Origin: Gentiana macrophylla
Lineage: Eukaryota; Streptophyta; Magnoliopsida; Gentianales; Gentianaceae
Length of the DNA: 64,000 bases
Direction: 5' to 3'
Assembly (NCBI GenBank): GCA_026214975.1
Contig: JAOBSW010001144.1
Coordinates: 62,001 to 126,000 of the forward strand
The position numbers and the translations under genes were made by a program. The notes under the pieces were generated by a model. The model had not been told where the DNA came from and did not search any database. It saw only the letters and a list, made by a program, of their open reading frames with translations. Shown piece by piece: positions 55,932 through 64,000 of the stretch. The number at the start of each line of letters is the position of its first letter. The stretch's first letter is position 1.

Positions 55932-56435
55932 TCAAGGTGGAGCGTTTAGGTCTCGAACGTCCAGCTTGCGCAATAAAAACTCAAATTGTTGACGACCCAA
56001 CGCCTTCGTAAAGATGTCCGCCAAGTGATTCTTCGTGGGCACATACGATGGAAGAATCAACCCATCTGTAATAGCATCGCCTACAAAATGACAATCCGCC
56101 TCGATGTGTTTCGTGCGTTCGTGAAATACCGGATTCTGTGCAATATATAACGCCGATTGACTATCGCAAAATAGGCGTATACCTGGAGGATGCCTCACCC
56201 CAAGCTCAGCCAGCAACTGCTTCAACCACTTTAATTCACACGTAAGAGATGCTATAGATCGATATTCAGCTTTTGTCGAGGAACGAGAAACCGTAGTTTG
56301 TTTCTTGGACTTCCAGGATATGGGTGAAAGACCAAAGAACACAAACCAACCACTCAAAGAACGCCGAGTAAGTGGGAAACATGCCCAATCAGAATAACCC
56401 CAACCCTCGAGAAAAAGAAAACTATCTGAACGTAA
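55932..56435 (-). pseudogene. Copia-6 RNase H
   Basis: Minus strand: ILLRSDSFLFLEGWGYSDWA, PLTRRSLSGWFVFFGLSPIS, SRSSTKAEYRSIASLTCELK, FCDSQSALYIAQNPVFHERT, TKHIEADCHFVGDA, PTKNHLADIFTKALGRQQFE, ending at 55932. Open from 56440 to its stop, resembling Arabidopsis RE1-type pol. The N-terminal junction at 56440 is the insertion point of a 4-kb element; the coding resumes at 60497 (GQ...). Confidence 0.88.
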
Positions 56436-56440
56436 CAAAA

Positions 56441-59400
56441 TGTTGGATCGTATATGAGCAGTAATATATCCTAGAGGGGGGTGAATAGAATATACAGCCT
56501 TTCTAAATTTTACTTGATAGTTTTTCAAACTTTGTTAAGGCTTTTAATTAAACACGGAGTTTCAACTATTTGGGAAGCTGTTAGACCAAATTAGGCGGAA
56601 GAACTAACCGGACAACGTATTGTTCCTAATGTACTAGATGATCGAGTTATATATTACTTATATTTATTCAACTCAGGAATTACTTAACTGTTAACAAAAC
56701 AGAATCACAATCAGCAAGCTTACTATGTTCTTAAAGCTATAAGACCAGTTTCCTTTAATTTTAAGGTATAGTAACAATGTGTCATGTATATGGATAATGA
56801 TCAGGATACAATTTGGCTTTATCATGGATATGCAGATTTGTCAGGTACAACAAGTTTTAACAAGAAAGTCAGGTTATATGAGGCACAGCAAATTCTGCCA
56901 ATGTGGAGCAATGTCAAACCAAAAATTCTGGGTATGTAATCTTATCAAGTAGAGGTGTCTTAAGTGATTGAAAACAATACTGCTGTGAGTAATCAACCTA
57001 ATTAATTCAATGGCAGAATCAATCAGTAATTAGATGATACTTTTAGTTCAATTCACTTATAAATCAGATTTTATCTTGATTATCTAATCATGCAATCCTA
57101 GGTGTATTGCATTCACCACACAGATATTTCCACTATACTCAGTTTCTTTACAATTACAAAAATTTCCAATGTTCCGAACTGAAATAAAAGTACAAGGGAT
57201 TAAACGAGTCTGACTTGTTGAAACTTTAGATCACACTGTAGTGGAAGAATCTTTACCACAACAGTGACACACAATCACTAGATTCAATCACAGTTTTGTT
57301 TCTAAAGTTTAACACAACAGGACAAGATACAACCTTCGATACTTTTAACTACACAAGTTCTGATTTTATAAAACGGATGAAAGGAGCAAATTGAAAGCAA
57401 AAGTAAAAACGTGAACTTACTGATATTGAACCACTAATGTTCAGGTTGAGAGAAGCCGAAGAATGGCACGAGAAGCAAACCGGGATCACAATCCGGGCTC
57501 AAGCTGGGTTTCCGTTCTTAATCTACTCAACCCAATTCAACCTTGAATCGCAGATGGATTCAAGACGAAACACGGCAAACAAAACGAAAATACAAGATAA
57601 TTTTTAGTATTATCTAAATGTTTGATCAACTTAGTTGCTTGATCAGTTTAATGTTTTTTGGGATTATATAGACCTGAAATGCAGAGTGAAGTGGTTGTGT
57701 ATTAAATGAGATGACTTGGAATACAAAATGAATGCATAGCAGTGATGCCATTAAGTAAACAGATTCATGCTTATGAAAATTGACAGATATAATTTCTTAG
57801 AAAGACTTCTAGAAATTTACAGCATTTAATTGTTCAGAGTTTGAAAAGTGAGCTTAATCATTTTCGAGGTTCATTAATTACAGAGAATTATATTTATGCA
57901 AAAATGTTTTATTTTAATACGCATAAGTATATACATCATTTAGCATAGTGAAAGTTTTATATAATGCAGTCAATTAGATGTCTATATATGCAGCTAAGTG
58001 AGGTGAGTGTATGGTAATTTTGTAATGATATAGACATAGAGGTAGATCTATATCACACTCTCAGACGGCACATGCAGGGTATGCAAGTTGTATCTATAAT
58101 CAGGATATTGATTATAACAACTTTATATTTAATTGATTAAACAAAGACCTTTGTTGATTTTATAAAAAATTAGTGAGATATTTTCATAGTGAAATAAATC
58201 TAAAAATATCAATTAATTTTGAATCAAAAACCAAATAATGACTTTGACTTCATCAATTAGATGCAGAGAATAAATGGATCATTAATTGAATTTTATGGAA
58301 ATCAATTTCATCAATTATTCAGACAACTATTGGGGATGAAAAAGAAAGAGTCAAACCTATTATACCTGTCAGCTTCGGGTCAAGGTAGTCAGCAATTGGG
58401 TTTGAGGACAGATTCGGGTTACAACAGTCAACATGAAGCAATGCTAATTGAATCGAGCATTTAATGAGTTATTTTAGCAGCTAGACCATCATAGAGAGAA
58501 GGAGGTTGTTGATAGCAGCAACAAACGGCAACACCATGCCAGACATAGGTGGCTGCGTCACCGGGTTTGAAACTGAGTCACCTTTATTGAAGAACTCATC
58601 ATCTGGAAAACAGCATCGAGGTAGACCAGCTTGAATATCAGAGCATTAAATCATGTCAAGCTCCAGATTCTGACCATATTTGAACACCGGACTGTTACAA
58701 CAGAGAGAACTCCATGCCTTTGAATCATCAAAGGCTGCGTCTTTATTGATCTGGATCGGTTCTTGACCAAAGGCCAAGTCTTTATATTTGGAATCACCAA
58801 GGTAGCATTAGATACAGCAAAGGTCAAACCTTTTGATCAGAATCGAGATGAAGATTCATTAATTGTGATATTCGAAGCATTAATCAGTCACGAGTTTGAA
58901 AACTTCATCGAAGACTGAAATTCTTCTGAGCATTAAACTGAGATGGAGATGAAAAGAATAGCACGATTCAGTTTTCATGGAAGAAGGAGGACGGCATTAA
59001 GGCTGGATTACGGTTTCAAGAGAAAATGGTGGAGTAATGGAACGTCTGGAAGTTTTCTAGATTAGTGGAGGAGTGGGACGGTTTGGAAGATAATGGGGAG
59101 GTGGCAGCCGAGTTTTGGTGTAATAGAAATTGAGAAATTAATAAATCAGGCCACTGTAATTTCTGACATTTTTTTTCACGTCAAAAATTTTCTGATTTTT
59201 TTTTAGGTCCTGTCAAAATTTAGACGAAATCGTCTAAATATAGTCAACCCGTCTAAATTTAGACGGAATTCGTCCCAATCCATTCACTGACTAAATTTGG
59301 ACGGTTTATCAAACATTGGACGGAAAGGGAGCTCTACACTTTTAATTCTTTCCCTTTTCTGGGAAATCTTTTCTCAGATCTTGTTTTCAAATTTTTCTTT

Positions 59401-60491
59401 TTTTCCTATCAATGCTTATACTTTTCTATTAAATGATTATATCTAACTACTTCAGTTTAACTTCTTTCGCAAATTTAGGATCTGTGTTATCCTTGTGTGA
59501 ATGCATGATGAATTTTGTGAAATTAGTTGATCATCTTGATGAAGGTAAGATTTCTCAGAATATACTTTCTATGTAAAATCCATTGACGTCAAATTAATCA
59601 TGATCATCTTTTGATTAAAAAACGGAAGATGAATTCATTTGAATTGATATTAATGAGAACTGCGTTGGACTATTTCACAGGTAGTACGTATTACTCTTGG
59701 GGGATCAGGATAAGGACAGAAAAAGAAATAAAAAAAATAAAAATATGACCATTCTGAGAATTTGAAACATGACCTCCTTTCTCGTCCAAATTTGAACGGA
59801 TTCTGCCCCGTCCAAATTTTGACGAAATCCGTCCAAATTTGGTCAGTGAATGGATTTTGACGAATTCTGTTCAAATTTGGACGGGTTGACTATATTTTGA
59901 TTTGAGGCGCGAAAAAAATGTCGAGAAAATTTTTAAGCACGAAAAAAATATCATAAATTCTGATGTCTCGCGATTACCAATTTCTCATAGAAATTAGGTT
60001 TAGGGTTGTGTAGAAGTCTGATGGATATAGTGATGGGCAGGGCTGAAATATTTAGGCTTTAATAGAATTAGAAGGCCCACCGAGATTAAGGTGTAATCAG
60101 TATTTAGAAGTATAGGGCCGATATTAATGGGCAGGCTGAATTAGGAGTATAAGGCGTGCATTATAACACACTACATTAAATCACACAAAAATATAATGAT
60201 CCAATAAATAATTACTACGTGTAAATTATGTTTAGTCTATGTAAAGTAATAACACAACTTATATCATAATGTATTGTATTAGATGCAAAGTATTAAGGCA
60301 TAGTTCTATAAGTGTAGGATAGTTAAAATAATAATACTATCATAATTTATCATATGAAGTATAATATATTAATGTATGATCATAATAAAATGATACATTA
60401 AATATATTAAGGTGAAATGTAGCACTTTAACAAATTGAGTGATTCTTAAGAGATTTAATTACATGTGGAATCAATCAACCATTTCACAACA
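56441..60491. mobile_element. 4,051-bp LTR-like element without coding capacity, TSD CAAAA
   Basis: Starts TGTTGGATCG, ends CATTTCACAACA, with 5-bp inverted ends TGTTG/CAACA and target duplication CAAAA (56436-56440, 60492-60496). Removing it restores copia-6 coding (GQCILLRSD). The start contains CCTAGAGGGGGGTGAATAG. No gag, pol, PBS or internal LTR pair is seen; the longest open frame is 67 codons (58261). Most likely a solo LTR of a very large gypsy (Ogre/Tat-like) element; a large non-autonomous element is the alternative. It carries a Mutator-type MITE (59132-59986). Confidence 0.75.
59132..59986. mobile_element. Mutator-type MITE, TSD ATAGAAATT
   Basis: 855 bp with 9-bp target duplication ATAGAAATT (59123-59131 and 59987-59995), the length typical of Mutator-like elements. 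Long inverted arms (~180 bp, 59132-59320 and 59780-59986) share GAGAAATT ends, TATAGTCAACCCGTC and CATTCACTGAC.AAATTTGG. The arms are full of GTCCAAATTTGGAC-like palindromes. No transposase. Confidence 0.85.
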
Positions 60492-60496
60492 CAAAA

Positions 60497-61743
60497 TACA
60501 TTGACCGTGATGTTTCTTCAAATAACAAAAAAGTCGTAACGCAGCTTCCTAATGATCAACCCGAGGTGCATGCATAAATTGAGACAATACATGAAGTGAG
60601 TATGCCAAGTCGGGTCGTGTCACCCCAAGATAGATAAGTCGCCTAATCAAACGACGATACGGTGCAGGATCACTCAACAATTCTCAAGTGGCAAGGGCCA
60701 ACTTGTGATTCTGCACAATAGGAAAGCCATCAAGTTCGCTCCCGAGTAAACCCGCTACATGAATGATATAAAGGGCATAGTTTCGCTGGTTCAAGAAAAT
60801 TCCATCTTTATTTCGTGCCACCTCCATCCCAAGAAAGTACTTGACAACACCCAAATCCTTCATCTTAAAGCACTTCTGCAAATATTCTTTAAAAGTTGTC
60901 ATAGCCACTTTATCGTTCCCGGAAATGATTTAACAACGTACACAAGCACATTCAGCTGAATACCATATTGTTGCAAAGTGAACAAAGAATAATCCGAGTA
61001 CGACTGACGAAAGCCGTAATCCTTCAAAGCTAAGCGAGCTTCGAACCAACACCTCGGTGCCTGTTTTCTAGCCATACAAGGATTTGCGCATCTTGTAAAC
61101 CAAGTTCGAACCTTTCCTCTCAAAACCTAGAGGAATCTTCATGTAAATTTCCTCCTGCAAATCACCATGAAGAAAAGCATTATGGACATCCATATGATGG
61201 ATATCCCAACGTTTCACCGCAGCCACACTGAGAAAAGTCCGCACAGTAACCATCTTTGCCACAGGGGAGAATGTTTCAGTGTAATCAATTCCTTCTGTTT
61301 GATGATGCCCAAAAGCCACTAACTAAGCCTTCAACCGTTGCAAGTTCCCATGTTCGTCATATTTCTCGGTATACACCCACATACTCCCCAAAGCCTTTTT
61401 CCCGGGAGGTAGTGATTGTTAAACCCATGTATTATGATCCTCTAGAGCCTGGGCTTCTTCAGCCATGGCCTTACACCACCCTCGTCTTTAACAACCTCTT
61501 TAAAAGATTTTGGAGGATTGACAATGGTGATAACTGCGAGATACTTGCGATGTTTATCAGAAAACAAATCATAATTTACAAAATGCATAAGAGGATACAG
61601 AGTACCTGAGGACACAGCCGGAATGAAAGAGCGTGGAGTAGGACTTTTCTTGTCAACCATAGTATGTGTCAAAAAATCCTGAAACCGCGAATTGGGAATT
61701 TTCTGTCGTCTACCTCTGCGCAACTTGTCACGGATTTTATCAA
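60497..61743 (-). pseudogene. Copia-6 reverse transcriptase, 5'-truncated
   Basis: Read 61743 to 60497: linker (DFLTHTMV, HFVNYDLFSDKHRKYLAVIT), a frame-broken RT entry, [38 protein letters not shown], a damaged KQAPRCWFEAR, SDYSLFTLQQ, the LNVLVYV segment where the catalytic YVDD is disrupted (the frame continues as VKSFPG), KMKDLGVVKYFLGMEVARNK, and TRPDLAYSLHVLSQFMHAPR. At least five frames. Integrase and everything upstream are missing; the gypsy LTR begins at 61744. Confidence 0.88.
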
Positions 61744-62716
61744 TGAAAAACAAACAAGTAATAAATTAAATCCGGTATACCCCAAGTGCAGGGATCGTAG
61801 TATAGAGGTTGATACCGGGTCGATCTTACGGGGAATCGGGGTTGTTTAATCTAGTTTTTATTATCTAACCTAAAGCTATGTCACGATTACTACTAAAAAG
61901 AAACGGAAATAAAACAGTGAAAGCTAAAACGAAAAATGAAACTAACAATAAAAGTAAACTGGACAGAAGATCGAGATCTAAAGCCAGGGAAAAATGGTTG
62001 CTAACAAATTAACTAAACTAAATCTATTCTAAGTTTATTATGAAGCAAAGGTTGCAGTTTTACTAAGCAATTCGAATTCGAGTGGTTTAATCAATATTTT
62101 ACGAACGAACAAGCGATTGATCCACCTATCCTACAATAATAAATCTCTATCCCGATTATCTCGTGATTTCTAATCAAGTTGTGATTCACCTAGCCAAGGT
62201 ATGAACTCCTAATTTCTTAGAAAAGTTCGTTTCTTAATCTTCTATCTCTCGATTTTAAAGATTAATGCTTTCAAAACAAGGTGTAAGATTTCTCAATCTA
62301 GTTATCTAGAAATTCAACCTATTTAACTCTCGTTATTTTAGGTTAAAGATCTAATCTTTATTATGGTGATTTAGGGCTTAATAACGATTTTCATCAACAT
62401 TAAACATCACACATGCAAGCATCTTTCGATGTAATTGCATAAAAACAAGATAAACATAATAAAGATACAACTTTGATAAGAAAAACTCACAAGATAATCA
62501 AGAACGAAACTGAATTGTTGATAGGAAGGCTTCACAATGCTTGTTCAATGGAGGTCTAGCCTCTAAACATCACCTTTGAGCTCGAAATTGTTTGAGTAAA
62601 AGTACATAAAAAGTATTTGAGTAAAAACTGTTTTGTAAACTAAGGAAAACGCGCAGCTCGGCCGCCCGCAGGGTTTAGGGTTCGAATATATGGTGATTTA
62701 TATGGAGAAAACCGCA

Positions 62717-62728
62717 GCTATTTATAGA
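62717..62728 (-). promoter_or_regulatory. Putative TATA box of the gypsy LTR
   Basis: CTATAAATAG on the minus strand in the middle of the LTR; the GGACGCCCGTCC motif cluster lies 40-230 bp upstream in transcription direction. Confidence 0.5.
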
Positions 62729-62754
62729 TTTTCAAGTCGGTTCCGCTAAGTCGG

Positions 62755-62945
62755 CGCTCGGATGCTCGTCTGGATGGGTGGACGCCCGTCCAGCTTGTAT
62801 AAACTTCTTCGAGTCGGGCCGAGCTGGATCAGACGCCCGTCCTTCTTTATTTTGGACGCTCGTCCACTAAATTTGGGAGAACTCTGAATCAAATTGCTTC
62901 TTCTGGACGCCCGTCCACTTGCTTGGACGCCCGTCCACTAGACGG
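62755..62945. repeat. Cluster of GGACGCCCGTCC-type palindromic motifs
   Basis: About six copies of (T)GGACGCCCGTCC or close variants (GGATGCTCGTCT, AGACGCCCGTCC, GGACGCTCGTCC) in 190 bp of the gypsy LTR U3. Each is an inverted repeat GGACG/CGTCC with two central bases. Confidence 0.75.
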
Positions 62946-63312
62946 AGAACGGAACGCACGTTCACTTGATCAAAAATCCGGATTTCCTCATCTTTATCTC
63001 TTTCCTTCTATGCAAATCTCTCTTATCTCTTTTCCATCAATTAGATTCGAAATTTATCTTCATTGAATCATCTTTTGAGCCGCAATTGTGCATCTACAAG
63101 TCATTGAAAACATCGCAAAAATGTAATAATGTCCAAATAAACATAAAATCATCAACAAAACACATAAATTAACCAATTTTGCGATTAACCCGTTTAAAAA
63201 CTCATTCGCTCAATAAATCAATTAAACACCTAATTTCTATGCGAATTATACGAATATGGAGAGAATTGTGACAAAATATAACGATATAGATCGTATAAAA
63301 TCACCCTTAACA

Positions 63313-64000
63313 ACTCCCCCACACTTAGCTTTTGCTCGTCCCAAGCAAAACAAGACAAAACCAAGGCTCGGAAGAAGATAGACATCTCAGCTCATATAAA
63401 GCATATCCAATAACTTAGAAGTCCACCCCTGTGTGTGTGTGCATAGCCATAACAAACTTCCACTAAGTCCAAACTTGAAAATTTCAAGAAAACTAGCTAA
63501 TACCCCCTTCAAACTAGAGATAAATGATACTTATAAGATGCACCCTACAAAACGTAACATATCCCGAAAAAGATGATGGAATACATTTAGGACCTTTCTG
63601 ACATACTCAGAGGATAATCCCTACAACATATATGTCAGTTTATACTGGGGATAAGGTATACGATAACTAAGTCTTTCATTCATTTCATACCACTTCTTAT
63701 ATAAGTTGATTTAACTATTTCACTTTTAAACACACATCAGAATGAGCTCTTGCCCTGTCATAGCAGAATAGGATATTCGAGATATACCCTACATTACTCA
63801 AATCATAAGGCAGCTTCTTCTAACTGTCGTGAGCTTTTGGTCATCATAGTGGTATAGGACATTCGAGATATGACCTACCGCACTCAAATCATCGACCAGC
63901 TTCCGACACTTCCAACTTATTCATTTATCATTTTTTTTGAATTTTTCCAACAACTTTAGTTACGTTTTACTTATCACATTCAAACCTAAGATATTCACAG
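63313..64000 (-). mobile_element. 3' interior of the gypsy element
   Basis: Non-coding 3' interior. Polypurine tract GTGTGGGGGAG (63313-63326 region, minus), the Tat-type phrase GGACGAGCAAAAGCTAAG, and an 86-bp imperfect tandem repeat at ~63770-63900 (ATTCGAGATAT...CTCAAATCAT). The element continues beyond the window. Confidence 0.65.

Larger units (their letters stand above)
61744..63312 (-). mobile_element. Gypsy (Tat-like) 3' LTR
   Basis: On the minus strand it starts TGTTAAGGGTGA at 63312, directly after the gypsy 3' interior phrase AAGCTAAGTGTGGGGGAGT, and ends about TTGTTTGTTTTTCA at 61744 against copia-6 coding. ~1,569 bp. TATA-like CTATAAATAG (minus) at ~62718-62727. Near the far end it has GGATCGTAGTATAG and TCGATCTTACGGGG, phrases of the sort seen in the solo LTR at 30381. 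The left limit is set by the loss of copia coding and is approximate by a few bases. Confidence 0.75.

Noticed and set aside
1..64000. An endogenous pararetrovirus or other viral insertion
   Set aside because: All RT and integrase pieces follow the copia domain order (integrase before RT) and the copia YVDD context; no movement protein or viral coat motif was seen.

Overview
This window looks like nuclear DNA from a flowering plant, probably a eudicot. It is AT-rich and almost wholly built of nested, broken retroelements. Support for a plant origin: Ty1/copia gag-pol coding in many pieces, PBSs complementary to initiator tRNA-Met (TGGTATCAGAG), Tat/Ogre-like Ty3/gypsy LTRs, tRNA-type SINEs, hAT, Mutator-like and Stowaway-like MITEs, and decayed pieces of plant genes (LysM GPI-anchored protein, TIM50-like, F-box, and a serine-rich nuclear protein). 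I found no intact host gene, no tRNA or rRNA gene and nothing bacterial or CRISPR-like. Within-window comparisons were made by eye.

Left block (1-12.2 kb). One copia family lies on the minus strand. Read right to left: reverse transcriptase and RNase H (9898 to 7840, interrupted by a hAT-like MITE at 8471-9027); an internally deleted gypsy element with target duplication CTAAT (5063-7834); the pol tail and polypurine tract; LTR2 (4499-4916); a PBS; an apparently intron-free near-complete copy of a host gene (4486 to 2248); an LTR tail plus PBS of a second family; LTR1 (1839-2177); a PBS; and gag (1676 to 765). A gene copy sitting directly behind a retroelement PBS between two LTRs of one family is the most interesting structure here. 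A second copy of the copia (9899-12195) lies head to head with the first and ends in a LysM-gene fragment.

Middle block (12.2-44 kb). A short-LTR copia (13852-18908) is followed by a 160-bp tandem repeat, an LTR-like segment, a SINE and an antisense copia (20748-22504). Three LTRs of one long-LTR copia family follow (22505-24354, 27168-29024, 35696-37206). The B/C element is nested in the protease region of element A, and the B/C interior carries a solo LTR with TSD TCGGC (30381-32098). A hAT MITE with an 8-bp TSD, a 2-kb minisatellite with a 16/17-bp unit (38884-40965) and an F-box pseudogene complete this block.

Right block (43.8-64 kb). A copia gag (copia-7) is split by a structurally complete copia (44029-48988, TSD CAGTT). 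Next comes a module of SINE, LTR-like segment and TIM50-like exons that is an inverted copy of material at 13-20 kb. A large foldback (51300-52044) carries two LTR-PBS ends in opposite orientation. An antisense copia is interrupted by a 4,051-bp TG...CA element with TSD CAAAA and no coding capacity (56441-60491), which itself carries a Mutator-type MITE. The window ends in the 3' LTR and 3' interior of a gypsy element on the minus strand (61744-64000).

The functions seen are those of retrotransposons: capsid, protease, integrase, reverse transcriptase and RNase H. Almost all are broken by stops and frameshifts; only the gag at 26149-27015 is an intact reading frame.
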